The notes beneath the pieces are model-generated. The model was given only the letters and a program-made list of their open reading frames with translations. It did no database searches and was not told the DNA's origin. Position numbers and translations under genes: made by a program. From Robertmurraya andreesenii (GTDB lineage Bacteria; Bacillota; Bacilli; Bacillales; Cytobacillaceae), in the NCBI RefSeq assembly GCF_030813005.1, contig NZ_JAUSTU010000015.1, positions 1-64,000 of the forward strand: a stretch of 64,000 bases of DNA. Direction: 5' to 3'. Shown one piece after another: positions 8,378 to 16,847 of the stretch. Position 1 is the stretch's first letter. Every line of letters begins with the position of its first letter.

Positions 8378-8809
8378 TTAATGGTGATGCGAACATTCTT
8401 TGTTCTTAATTTCTGCTCCTGTTTCACCGCTCAAAAGGTCTCCACCTGTGGAGGTAATGATTTCATCGGTTACTTTGTTGGAGATGGTCGAAGCAACGAG
8501 CTGCAAGAGATCGTTCACATCGCCTTGGGATTGCTTGAATTCCTGAACAACTGGAATGGCATCGAGTTCTGCCTCAATTTTTGCAATCTTGTCCTCTGTT
8601 CTCTTTAATGCTTCAGGCTTGCCATAATGATGTAAATTAACGGCTTGTTTTTGTAGCCCCTTAATTTCATCAATGAGTTGGCGAACCTTTTCATTCTCAT
8701 GAATTTGTGCTTCCGCTCTTTTGAAAAAATCTACTTCCTCTGTCTCGGAGATCATTTTCGCAATTTCACGAGCTTTTTCGACGATTTGATCCTTTGTATA
8801 CTTAGCCAT
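8378..8809 (-). CDS. ricA: RicA (YmcA), RNA processing and development regulator
   Basis: This 143-residue YmcA/YlbF-family helical protein (DUF964) forms the Y-complex with RicF (YlbF) and RicT (YaaT) in B. subtilis. That complex assists RNase Y-dependent mRNA maturation and affects Spo0A phosphorylation, competence and biofilm formation. Conserved features seen are IVEKAREIAKMISETEEVDFFKRAE and the short C-terminal tail ending ECSHHH, with a Cys that may take part in Fe-S binding reported for the complex. The ATG comes one base after the miaB stop, with GAGGTG inside miaB, so the genes are translationally coupled. Confidence 0.93.
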   Translation of the reverse strand: MAKYTKDQIVEKAREIAKMISETEEVDFFKRAEAQIHENEKVRQLIDEIKGLQKQAVNLHHYGKPEALKRTEDKIAKIEAELDAIPVVQEFKQSQGDVNDLLQLVASTISNKVTDEIITSTGGDLLSGETGAEIKNKECSHHH

Positions 8810-8810
8810 C

Positions 8811-10355
8811 CTATCTCACCTCTACCCGTTGTACTTCCTCTATCATTTCTCCATTTAACGACCATGTTTTGGCATCCGTAATTTTAACCTTTACAATTTT
8901 GCCAATGGCTGTCTTTGGACCAACAAAGTTCACAAGCTTATTTCTTCTTGTATAGCCAGCAAGGACATCTGGATTATTCTTGCTTTCACCTTCAACTAAT
9001 ACTTCAACGATCCTGTCCTGGTATTTTTTCATTGCTTCAGCGGAAAGCTCATTGACCAATTCATTTAGTCGTTGAAGACGTTCTTTTTTCACTTCCATTG
9101 GTACGTTATCAACCATTTTTGCTGCAGGTGTGCCCTCACGTGGAGAATAGATGAATGTATAAGCAGCTTCATAACCTACCTCGCGATATAAAGACAACGT
9201 TTCTTCAAACTGCTCATCCGTTTCATTCGGATAACCGACGATTATGTCAGTGGTTAATGCTACATCTGGGATCGCAGCCTTGATTTTACGAACAAGCTCT
9301 AAATAATGTTCTCTCGTATATTTACGAGCCATAATCTTAAGGACATCTGTTGAACCTGATTGAACCGGAAGATGGATATGCTCCATCAGGTTACCGCCTT
9401 TTGCGAGAACTTCAATCAAATGATCATCAAAGTCACGAGGATGGCTCGTTGTAAAGCGAACACGTGGGATATCAATCTTGCGAATTTCATCCATTAAGTC
9501 ACCAAGACCATACTTCATATCCTCGAAGTCTTTTCCGTACGCATTGACGTTCTGTCCAAGAAGTGTAATTTCTTGATAGCCCTGAGCCGCCAATTGACGA
9601 ACCTCTTGAATAATTTCCTCAGGACGACGGCTTCTTTCCTTTCCGCGTGTATAGGGAACAATACAGTACGTACAGAACTTATCACAGCCGTACATGATGT
9701 TCACCCACGCCTTTATGTTGCCGCGGCGAACCTTCGGAAGATTTTCGATGACATCGCCCTCTTTGGACCAAACTTCAACTACCATTTCTTTGGACATATA
9801 TGCCTCATGAAGAATACTTGGGAGACGGTGAATATTATGTGTTCCAAAGATCATGTCGACATGCTGATACGTTTTGAGAATTTTGTTAACTACGGATTCT
9901 TCCTGAGACATACAGCCGCAGACACCAAGTAGTAAATCAGGTCTCTGCATTTTCAATGATTTCAGGTGACCAAGCTCACCAAACACCTTATTTTCAGCAT
10001 TTTCACGAATGGCACAAGTGTTCAATAGAATGACATTCGCATCTTCAGGGGTATCGGTTGGTTCATAGCCTAATGCTAGAAAAATTCCAGCCATCACCTC
10101 TGTATCATGCTCGTTCATTTGACAGCCGTAAGTACGGATATAGAATTTCCGATCCTTTCCCATTCCTTTAAATTCTTCAGGGATGGAAAAATCATGATGG
10201 TATTGTACTTCTTCCTTCCCTCTTTTCTTTGCTTCCTTTAAGGAAGGAGGAACATACACTGCTTCAAAGTACTTGCTGTAATCCTTTTCGGATTTTTTGT
10301 CCGAAGAATTTGCAGCTTGTACTTGCTGACCTTCTAATCGTTGTTTTTCGTTCAT
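8811..10355 (-). CDS. miaB: tRNA-2-methylthio-N6-dimethylallyladenosine synthase MiaB
   Basis: This 514-residue radical-SAM methylthiotransferase modifies i6A37 in tRNAs reading UNN codons. In order: a short low-complexity N-terminal extension, the UPF0004 domain with three Fe-S cysteines (YGCQMNEHDTE, NTCAIRENAENK, GVCGCM), the radical-SAM motif CDKFCTYC, and a C-terminal TRAM domain. An upstream in-frame start at 10490 would add 45 residues, but the ATG at 10355 follows AAAGGGG and matches the family length. It is coupled with ricA. Confidence 0.96.
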   Translation of the reverse strand: MNEKQRLEGQQVQAANSSDKKSEKDYSKYFEAVYVPPSLKEAKKRGKEEVQYHHDFSIPEEFKGMGKDRKFYIRTYGCQMNEHDTEVMAGIFLALGYEPTDTPEDANVILLNTCAIRENAENKVFGELGHLKSLKMQRPDLLLGVCGCMSQEESVVNKILKTYQHVDMIFGTHNIHRLPSILHEAYMSKEMVVEVWSKEGDVIENLPKVRRGNIKAWVNIMYGCDKFCTYCIVPYTRGKERSRRPEEIIQEVRQLAAQGYQEITLLGQNVNAYGKDFEDMKYGLGDLMDEIRKIDIPRVRFTTSHPRDFDDHLIEVLAKGGNLMEHIHLPVQSGSTDVLKIMARKYTREHYLELVRKIKAAIPDVALTTDIIVGYPNETDEQFEETLSLYREVGYEAAYTFIYSPREGTPAAKMVDNVPMEVKKERLQRLNELVNELSAEAMKKYQDRIVEVLVEGESKNNPDVLAGYTRRNKLVNFVGPKTAIGKIVKVKITDAKTWSLNGEMIEEVQRVEVR

Positions 10356-10572
10356 GGGTATCCCCTTTCTGTATAAATAATCAAATGCGCCCAGATTTTT
10401 CGAGCTCGCTCGAATCTTTTTTAAAAAATTATGCACATTATTAAAGTATAAACCCAACTCAAATTGAATACAATAGGAAGCTTCTTTCATGCCAGCTCTC
10501 CGATAGTTAGTTGTTCAAGCCAAACTTAATCATAACAAAAAATAAACATAAATATTGTGACAATGGTCACGA

Positions 10573-10604
10573 TCAAAAAACAACCCCAAACAGATGGGGT
10601 TGTT
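10573..10604 (-). terminator. Terminator of korAB
   Basis: AACAACCCC and GGGGTTGTT form a nine-pair stem with an 8-base loop, followed by a T run on the minus strand, 20 bp after the korB stop. Confidence 0.85.
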
Positions 10605-10626
10605 CCTGGCGCTTCCGCATTTCTTA

Positions 10627-11493
10627 TTACATAAACTCTTCTACTAACTTATCAAAATGAGCTCCGTCTAATTGCAGATCTGCCTCGACAAGTGGTGCTT
10701 CGGAATATCCTTTAAGAAGCTCTTGGTAGGAAGGGCGTTCTGTATTTTGATAAATGAGGCCTGTCACCAAACCATTGTGCTTCATTAAGGTTTGCATCGC
10801 TTCTTCACGGTTAGAAGGATCATAGCCTTCGATATCTGATAGCTTTGTTAGGTTTTCTTTAAACCAATCATAGGTATTGACCTTGTTATAAGTAACACAA
10901 GGGCTAAATACGTTGATTAAAGAGAAGCCTTTATGCTTCATTCCTGCTTCAATTAATGCTGTTAAGTCCTTTAGATCAGTGGAGAAGCTTTGCGCTACAA
11001 AGGTTGCTCCTGCTGTTAAAGCCATTTCCATCGGTGCGATCGGCTGTTCTACAGAGCCTTGTGGCGTAGATTTTGTTTTAAACCCAGTTGCTGACCTCGG
11101 AGATGTTTGACCTTTTGTTAACCCATAAATTTGGTTGTCCATAACGATATAAGTAATATCGATGTTGCGACGAATTGCGTGAATCGTGTGTCCCATCCCG
11201 ATCGCAAAGCCGTCACCGTCACCACCGGAAGCAATAACCGTTAAATCACGATTGGCCATTTTTACACCCTGGGCAATTGGAAGAGAACGGCCATGGATTC
11301 CGTGGAAGCCATAGGAATTAATATAGCCTGAAATACGTCCCGAACAACCGATACCTGAAATGACCGCTAAATTTTCTGGCTCTAGCCCTACATTAGCTGC
11401 TGCACGCTGAATAGCTGCCTGTACGGAGAAGTCTCCACAGCCTGGGCACCAGTTGGGCTTCACATTATTTCGAAAATCTTTAAACGTTGCCAT
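10627..11493 (-). CDS. korB: 2-oxoacid:ferredoxin oxidoreductase, beta subunit
   Basis: This 288-residue subunit carries the thiamine diphosphate site: WCPGCGDFSVQ at the N-terminus, then GGDGDGFAIGMGHT and the paired NQIYGLTKGQ. With KorA it decarboxylates a 2-oxoacid (2-oxoglutarate or pyruvate) to the acyl-CoA, passing electrons to ferredoxin. The substrate cannot be fixed from sequence alone. A start seven codons upstream would overlap korA; the ATG at 11493 lies two bases after the korA stop behind AAGGAG, so it is preferred. Confidence 0.9.
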   Translation of the reverse strand: MATFKDFRNNVKPNWCPGCGDFSVQAAIQRAAANVGLEPENLAVISGIGCSGRISGYINSYGFHGIHGRSLPIAQGVKMANRDLTVIASGGDGDGFAIGMGHTIHAIRRNIDITYIVMDNQIYGLTKGQTSPRSATGFKTKSTPQGSVEQPIAPMEMALTAGATFVAQSFSTDLKDLTALIEAGMKHKGFSLINVFSPCVTYNKVNTYDWFKENLTKLSDIEGYDPSNREEAMQTLMKHNGLVTGLIYQNTERPSYQELLKGYSEAPLVEADLQLDGAHFDKLVEEFM

Positions 11494-11495
11494 TT

Positions 11496-13229
11496 TTAGA
11501 ACAGCTCCTTGCATTTTGTATGAATTTCATGTGGCAAGAACGGATTCCCGTCATACTTTAAGTGATTGACCACCTTTTCAGCATGTCCGACGTTCATCTT
11601 GAGAATGTTCGCTAATTGGCCTGTTGCGTTATTCTCGACAACGACAACCTTCTTAGCCGACTTCACAAGCGGTAGCATTTCCTGGCTTGGGAACGGATGA
11701 ATTAAGCGAACATGAGCATGGTTCACTTTCAATCCATCCTTTTCAAGACGTGTGATCGCTTCTTCGATTGCACCACGGGTGGAGTTGAAACCAACAATGA
11801 GTAGGTCTGCCTCTTCGTGAGGTGCATTGGTATAAACAGGTGTTTTGAATTGAACATTTTCAATCTTGCGGAAACGCTTATCCATCTGGGCATTGCGGTT
11901 TGCTGCAGATTCAGATGGTTTCCCTGTCTCATCATGCTCAACCCCTGTTACATGGTGAATACCATGCTTCATACCAGGGATCACACGTGGTGAAACACCG
12001 TCTTCTGTCACTTCATAGCGCTTGAAGTAGCCTTTATTTTCAATTTCAGGTAGCTCGCCTTGCTGTAATTTACCACGGCGAATTTCTACCTTATTATAAT
12101 CAAGTGGTTCCACTGTTTGCTTTCCTAAAGACAATTGTAAATCGGAAAGAACAATAACTGGACATTGATACTCTTCTGCAAGGTTAAATGCCTCAGCTGT
12201 ATCATAGAATGCTTCTTCAACTGTACTTGGAGCCATAACAATCTTTGGAATTTCTCCATGAGTACCGTAAATCATTGCCATTAAGTCAGATTGCTCCTGC
12301 TTTGTTGGCAAACCTGTAGATGGACCCCCACGCTGTGTATCCACGATAACAAGCGGCTGCTCGGTAATACCTGAAAGACCAATCGCTTCCATTTTTAATG
12401 AAAGTCCTGGACCTGCAGAAGCAGTTAAAGCACGAACACCTGCATAGTTGGCACCGATGGCCATAGTTGCAGCGGCGATTTCATCTTCTGTTTGAATCAC
12501 CGTTCCACCTAGAGCTGGAAGATGCTTAATTAAATATTCCATAATTTCAGAAGCTGGTGTAATTGGATATGCTGCCATGAAACGACAACCACCTGCTAAT
12601 GCACCTAGTGCGATGGCATCGTTTCCAATCATGAATAGGCGTTTCTTTCCGTCCGCTTTACCTAAGTGCATCACAGCATCCTCAGAAAGCTCACCTTTCA
12701 TATGATCATAGCCTGCCTTCACGGCCTCCATATTTTTATCAACAACCTGCTGACCTTTTTTCCCAAAAATCTCTTGAACTACTTCTCTAAAAACGTTGAT
12801 ATCTAAATCAAGGACTGCACATGTTGCACCGACAGCCACCATGTTTTTCATTAAGGATGTCCCGAGTTCTGTGGCGATGTCCGTAAATGGAACCGCATAC
12901 AATCTAGCATTAGTATCCTCTGGCTGCTTCGGACTAAACTTTGCATCGGCAATAATAATTCCTTTGTCATGAAGCTCTTTGTAGTTAAGATCGACTGTTT
13001 CTTGGTCGAAAGCCACTAAGATGTCTAAATCATCAGAAATAGAACGAACTTGAGTTGTGCTTACACGAATCTTGTTATTCGTATGTCCACCCTTAATACG
13101 TGATGAAAAGTGACGGTAGCCATACAAGTAATAGCCCATACGATTCAGAGCAATTGAAAAAATTTCTCCTGTACTTTCAATTCCTTCCCCTTGTTGTCCG
13201 CCAACTTTCCAAGAAAGTTGATTGATCAT
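11496..13229 (-). CDS. korA: 2-oxoacid:acceptor oxidoreductase, fused gamma-alpha subunit
   Basis: This 577-residue protein begins with a gamma-type domain (WKVGGQQGEGIESTGEIF, residues about 6-23, to about 180), followed by the alpha pyrimidine-binding domain (GGCRFMAAYPITPASEIMEYL) and a C-terminal transketolase-like domain. It pairs with the beta subunit encoded 2 bp downstream. The korAB pair sits between spoVS and miaB, where B. subtilis has tdh-kbl. A cre-like site about 100 bp upstream suggests carbon catabolite control. Confidence 0.93.
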   Translation of the reverse strand: MINQLSWKVGGQQGEGIESTGEIFSIALNRMGYYLYGYRHFSSRIKGGHTNNKIRVSTTQVRSISDDLDILVAFDQETVDLNYKELHDKGIIIADAKFSPKQPEDTNARLYAVPFTDIATELGTSLMKNMVAVGATCAVLDLDINVFREVVQEIFGKKGQQVVDKNMEAVKAGYDHMKGELSEDAVMHLGKADGKKRLFMIGNDAIALGALAGGCRFMAAYPITPASEIMEYLIKHLPALGGTVIQTEDEIAAATMAIGANYAGVRALTASAGPGLSLKMEAIGLSGITEQPLVIVDTQRGGPSTGLPTKQEQSDLMAMIYGTHGEIPKIVMAPSTVEEAFYDTAEAFNLAEEYQCPVIVLSDLQLSLGKQTVEPLDYNKVEIRRGKLQQGELPEIENKGYFKRYEVTEDGVSPRVIPGMKHGIHHVTGVEHDETGKPSESAANRNAQMDKRFRKIENVQFKTPVYTNAPHEEADLLIVGFNSTRGAIEEAITRLEKDGLKVNHAHVRLIHPFPSQEMLPLVKSAKKVVVVENNATGQLANILKMNVGHAEKVVNHLKYDGNPFLPHEIHTKCKELF

Positions 13230-13330
13230 GTCTTACACCCCTTCGGATACGTTAGAAAATATATAAAAACGTTATTTAAAATCAGTATAGTACGATTCCT
13301 AATCATTTTTTTAAGATGAAAAAGAAGGGT

Positions 13331-13344
13331 ACTAAACGCTTTCA
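13331..13344 (-). promoter_or_regulatory. Candidate cre (CcpA) site upstream of korAB
   Basis: TGAAAGCGTTTAGT on the minus strand agrees with the cre consensus TGWAANCGNTNWCA at 12 of 14 positions, failing only at the last two. It is about 100 bp before the korA start in a 316-bp gap that holds no gene. I saw no convincing core promoter in this AT-rich gap. Confidence 0.4.
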
Positions 13345-13501
13345 ATTCTAGACCTATGTAGTAAAAAAAGCAACCCTTTCAACTCAAATATTGACGAAAG
13401 TATGAATATTTTTTTTGTTTCAAAAACATACTAGTAAGTTCCATGATTTTTTTAATTTACATCGCTCTATTGTTAGATTAGAATAATATTTTTATACATA
13501 C

Positions 13502-13530
13502 AAAAAAAACCCGCTTGCGATGCAAACAGG
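13502..13530 (-). terminator. Terminator of spoVS
   Basis: On the minus strand CCTGTTTGC pairs with GCAAGCGGG (two G-U) across ATC, followed by eight T residues, shortly after the spoVS stop. Confidence 0.8.
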
Positions 13531-13545
13531 CAGGCTTTCACGTAT

Positions 13546-13806
13546 TCATCTCGGTTCCACAATTAGTTTAATGGCAGTACGTTCCTCGCCATCAATCTGA
13601 ATGTCTGTAAAGGCTGGGATACAGATTAAATCTACGCCGCTAGGTGCTACAAATCCTCTTGCAATTGCTACTGCCTTAACGGCTTGATTCAATGCACCCG
13701 CTCCAATGGCTTGAATTTCTGCGGCACCTCTTTCCCGCAGAACCCCAGCAAGCGCACCAGCTACAGAATTAGGATTAGATTTTGCTGAAACTTTTAATAT
13801 TTCCAT
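13546..13806 (-). CDS. spoVS: Stage V sporulation protein S
   Basis: This 86-residue Alba-like nucleic-acid binding protein is nearly invariant across Bacillaceae (EILKVSAKSNPNSVAGALAG, VSGVDLICIPAFTDI-like centre). SpoVS is needed for coat and cortex development in B. subtilis and affects septation and engulfment. The start follows GAGGAGGAG. A well-formed SigH promoter lies upstream and a terminator follows, so it is a single-gene unit expressed at the onset of sporulation. Confidence 0.96.
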   Translation of the reverse strand: MEILKVSAKSNPNSVAGALAGVLRERGAAEIQAIGAGALNQAVKAVAIARGFVAPSGVDLICIPAFTDIQIDGEERTAIKLIVEPR

Positions 13807-13881
13807 TCCTAGCTCCTCCTCGTTTAACCCCTCCTGGTCCCATTACTAAACAGGTCAGGTATATATCATTCCATTGCTACT

Positions 13882-13911
13882 ATATTCGACTCATAAAAAA
13901 CATATTCCAGC
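13882..13911 (-). promoter_or_regulatory. SigH promoter of spoVS
   Basis: On the minus strand GCTGGAATA (13911-13903) and GTCGAATAT (13890-13882) are separated by 12 bases. The -10 matches RNNGAATWW fully and the -35 matches RNAGGAWWW except one base. B. subtilis spoVS is known to be SigH-dependent. Confidence 0.75.
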
Positions 13912-13964
13912 TTGGTCAAAATAAAGCAAAGATTTTCTTCGGGAGGAGCTAAGCCAACTATTCT

Positions 13965-14762
13965 TTATGAGTAAAATGGATGATCCTCATTGATAAGAAT
14001 TCGGTCAATTTTCTTTGCTTGGCCTGTTTTATCATCCAAATGTATGAGTACAGCACTTAGCTGAGTTCGACCAGACTTCGGCACCTCAAATCTTACGGGT
14101 AAGCCAGTTAGAAATCTTCTTAAAACAACCTCTCGCTCCATACCTAGAATCCCATCATATGGTCCAGTCATCCCGACATCAGAAATGTAGGCGGTTCCTT
14201 TAGGCAAAATGCGCTCATCGGCTGTTTGCACATGGGTATGGGTACCAACAACAGCAGAAACTCTTCCATCCAGATACCATCCCAGCGCCTGTTTCTCACT
14301 TGTCGCTTCTCCGTGGAAATCCACAAAAATAAAGGGCGTTCTTTTCTTGGCTTCTGCCACTAGTTCATCTGCCTTCATGAATGGGTCGTCAATGGCAGGC
14401 AAAAAGGTCCGGCCTTGTAAATTGATGACAGCAATTTCCGTCTGATTCAACTTAATATATACAATTCCCTTTCCCGGATTGTTCTCTGGAAAATTAGCCG
14501 GTCTCACCAAATATTTCGCTTCCTCAATAAACTCGAATATTTCTCGATTATCCCATGTATGATTTCCGAGCGTGACCGCTTGAGCCCCCACCTCGAGAAA
14601 GCTACGGTAGATTTTTTCTGTAATCCCTTTACCTCCAGCTGCATTCTCACCATTAATAATCGTGAGATGAGGTCGGTATTTTTCCTTCAGCCTTGGAACA
14701 TATTCCTGCACCATATCACGGCCAGGAGATCCAACTACATCACCAATAAATAAAATATCCAT
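13965..14762 (-). CDS. ymdB: YmdB, metallophosphodiesterase
   Basis: This 265-residue calcineurin-like phosphodiesterase acts on 2',3'-cyclic nucleotides in vitro and influences the motility-biofilm decision and mRNA levels in B. subtilis. Metal ligands are visible in order: FIGDVVGSPG (Asp8), INGENAAGG (Glu and Asn), GNHTWDN, VDFHGEATSEK and GTHTHVQTAD. The length equals the family norm. It lies downstream of rny, with which it is functionally associated, although a terminator separates them. Confidence 0.94.
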   Translation of the reverse strand: MDILFIGDVVGSPGRDMVQEYVPRLKEKYRPHLTIINGENAAGGKGITEKIYRSFLEVGAQAVTLGNHTWDNREIFEFIEEAKYLVRPANFPENNPGKGIVYIKLNQTEIAVINLQGRTFLPAIDDPFMKADELVAEAKKRTPFIFVDFHGEATSEKQALGWYLDGRVSAVVGTHTHVQTADERILPKGTAYISDVGMTGPYDGILGMEREVVLRRFLTGLPVRFEVPKSGRTQLSAVLIHLDDKTGQAKKIDRILINEDHPFYS

Positions 14763-14814
14763 CCAATATTCCTTTCTAGTTACGTGTACTGGTTTATTAT
14801 AACATTTCGATTCT

Positions 14815-14848
14815 ACAAAAATAAAACGGTGCTCACTAGCACCGTTTT
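14815..14848 (-). terminator. Terminator of rny
   Basis: AAAACGGTGC and GCACCGTTTT form a perfect ten-pair stem with a 6-base loop and an ATTTTTG tail on the minus strand. The rny stop codon lies inside the stem, so ribosomes may lower its efficiency and allow reading into ymdB. Confidence 0.8.
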
Positions 14849-16412
14849 ATTTCGCATATTCAACCGCTCGTGTTTCACGTATCACGGTTACTTTTATATG
14901 GCCCGGATAATCAAGCTCTGCTTCAATCTTCTTGCGAATATCGCGAGCTAATCGATGTGATTCAAGATCGTCGATTTGGTCAGGTTTTACAATAATTCGC
15001 ACTTCTCGACCCGCCTGAATGGCATATGACTTTTCAACACCATCATAGGACTCGGAGATTTCTTCAAGCTTTTCCAAGCGTCTAATATAGTTTTCAAGCG
15101 TCTCTCTTCTAGCGCCTGGTCGAGCAGCACTTAAAGCGTCCGCCGCCGCAACCAGCACGGCAATTGTCGATGTTGGCTCACTATCCCCGTGGTGAGAGGC
15201 AATGCTGTTAATCACGACTGGATGCTCCTTATATTTCGTTGCAAGCTCTACCCCGATCTCAACATGGCTTCCCTCGACCTCATGGTCAATGGCTTTCCCA
15301 ATATCATGAAGCAGACCTGCACGACGTGCCAAAGTTTCATCCTCACCAAGCTCTGCAGCAAGTAAACCAGAGAGCTGAGCAACCTCCATCGAGTGCTTAA
15401 GGACATTTTGACCGTAGCTTGTACGGAATTTCAGGCGACCAAGAATTTTGATTAGATCTGGATGAAGACCATGTACTCCAACTTCAAAGGTGGTTTGTTC
15501 ACCAATTTCACGAATATGTTCATCCACCTCACGACGAGCCTTATCGACCATTTCTTCGATTCTGGCAGGATGTATCCGTCCATCTTGAACAAGCTTCTCT
15601 AAAGCAAGTCTTGCCGTTTCTCTCCGTATCGGATCAAATCCTGAAAGAATAACGGCCTCTGGTGTATCATCGATAATCAAATCGATTCCAGTGAGAGTTT
15701 CAAGCGTTCGAATGTTTCTTCCCTCACGACCAATGATTCTTCCCTTCATTTCATCGTTTGGTAGATTTACAACTGAAACAGTTGTTTCTGCAACATGATC
15801 AGCTGCACATCGCTGGATGGCTAGTGACAAGATTTCCTTGGCCTTCTTGTCCGATTCCTCTTTTGCTTTGTTTTCACTCTCTTTAATCATTAAAGCGACA
15901 TCATGAGATAATTCCTTCTCCATTCGCTCTAAAATGATGGATCTCGCTTCATCACGTGTCAAACCTGAGATGCGTTCAAGCTCTGTTTGTTGCCTTTTTA
16001 AGATCTCGTCCACTTTGCTTTCCATCTCTTCAATATGCTGTTGTTTTTTGTTAAGAGAATCGTCCCTCTTTTCTAATTGTGATTCACGTTTATCCAACGA
16101 TTCATCTTTTCGATCAAGATTTTCCTCTTTTTGCATTAAGCGATTTTCTTGTTTTTGCAATTCATTTCTTCGCTCACGAATTTCACGTTCAGCTTCTGTT
16201 CGAAGCTTGTGAATTTCATCCTTTGCTTCTAGCAGAGCTTCCTTCTTAATAGAATCTGCGTCACGCTTCGCATCCTCTATAATTTGCTCCGCTGCGTCTT
16301 TAGCTCCAACAAGCTTTGCTTTAGCAACGGATTTACGAACAAAATAGCCAACAACTGCACCGACGAACAGGCCAAGCAAAATGGAGATGATTATAATTCC
16401 TAAATCCATCAT
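14847..16412 (-). CDS. rny: Ribonuclease Y
   Basis: This 521-residue membrane-anchored endoribonuclease initiates decay and processing of many mRNAs in Bacillus. In order: an N-terminal membrane segment (about 5-24), a long charged coiled coil (about 30-200, many repeats of KR-E-LDK), a KH domain (GRIIGREGRNIRTLET), and an HD domain with LLHDIGKAIDHE plus SHVEIGVE and ASHHGD metal ligands. It starts behind AGGAGGTG with two consecutive ATG codons. Its partner complex subunit RicA is encoded about 6 kb further on. Confidence 0.97.
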   Translation of the reverse strand: MMDLGIIIISILLGLFVGAVVGYFVRKSVAKAKLVGAKDAAEQIIEDAKRDADSIKKEALLEAKDEIHKLRTEAEREIRERRNELQKQENRLMQKEENLDRKDESLDKRESQLEKRDDSLNKKQQHIEEMESKVDEILKRQQTELERISGLTRDEARSIILERMEKELSHDVALMIKESENKAKEESDKKAKEILSLAIQRCAADHVAETTVSVVNLPNDEMKGRIIGREGRNIRTLETLTGIDLIIDDTPEAVILSGFDPIRRETARLALEKLVQDGRIHPARIEEMVDKARREVDEHIREIGEQTTFEVGVHGLHPDLIKILGRLKFRTSYGQNVLKHSMEVAQLSGLLAAELGEDETLARRAGLLHDIGKAIDHEVEGSHVEIGVELATKYKEHPVVINSIASHHGDSEPTSTIAVLVAAADALSAARPGARRETLENYIRRLEKLEEISESYDGVEKSYAIQAGREVRIIVKPDQIDDLESHRLARDIRKKIEAELDYPGHIKVTVIRETRAVEYAK

Positions 16413-16483
16413 TTCACCTCCTCTTGCTATGAACTTTTTGGTTTTACATTTCTAAAGTGTCGGCATGTACATTGTCCTACATC

Positions 16484-16511
16484 AATATACAGCACAAAGG
16501 CTTTTTAACAA
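16484..16511 (-). promoter_or_regulatory. SigA-type promoter of rny
   Basis: TTGTTA (16511-16506), a 16-base spacer and TATATT (16489-16484) on the minus strand, about 70 bases before the rny start. The -10 matches at five of six positions and the -35 at four. Confidence 0.5.
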
Positions 16512-16804
16512 TTTAATCTTTATTAAAAAATGTAAAATATACAGTTTAATTGTAAAGCTGTACTTTTTCATTGTCAAGTGCAGGTCTTAACGAGATTGAA
16601 GAGATTTCCAGCTTATATAAAAGGTTGTTATCGTACGAGCTGTATTATGGAATGGCTCTAGTGCCAGCCATTCAGTTTCATATCAGTTATGCGACACGCA
16701 TAGATGAATTCCCTCTTTTCTCTGTTAGTTCAATAGAAAATCTGCTTAAAACAACATCGACTTATTAATTTTTCCTCCAAAGGAATAATGTTTTAGAAAA
16801 GAGC
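16512..16804. other. Gene-free gap between recA and rny
   Basis: I find no credible gene here. A 65-codon plus-strand frame (16571-16768) lacks a ribosome site and family resemblance. A small hairpin AATGGCT/AGCCATT is present around 16651-16672. B. subtilis carries pbpX at this point and no trace of it is visible. Confidence 0.5.
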
Positions 16805-16843
16805 CATATAAAAACAGCAAAGCGCATGTGCACTTTGCTGTTT
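16805..16843 (-). terminator. Terminator of recA
   Basis: A 14-pair stem (16812-16825 with 16830-16843, one G-U) with an ACAT loop and a TTATAT tail follows the recA stop by four bases on the minus strand. Confidence 0.85.
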
Positions 16844-16847
16844 CTTA

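Noticed and set aside
10356..10490. 45-residue N-terminal extension of MiaB
   Set aside because: The extension is outside the family length, and a strong ribosome site stands before the internal ATG.
16571..16768. 65-codon plus-strand ORF between recA and rny
   Set aside because: No ribosome binding site, no family resemblance, and it is the only frame in an otherwise non-coding gap.
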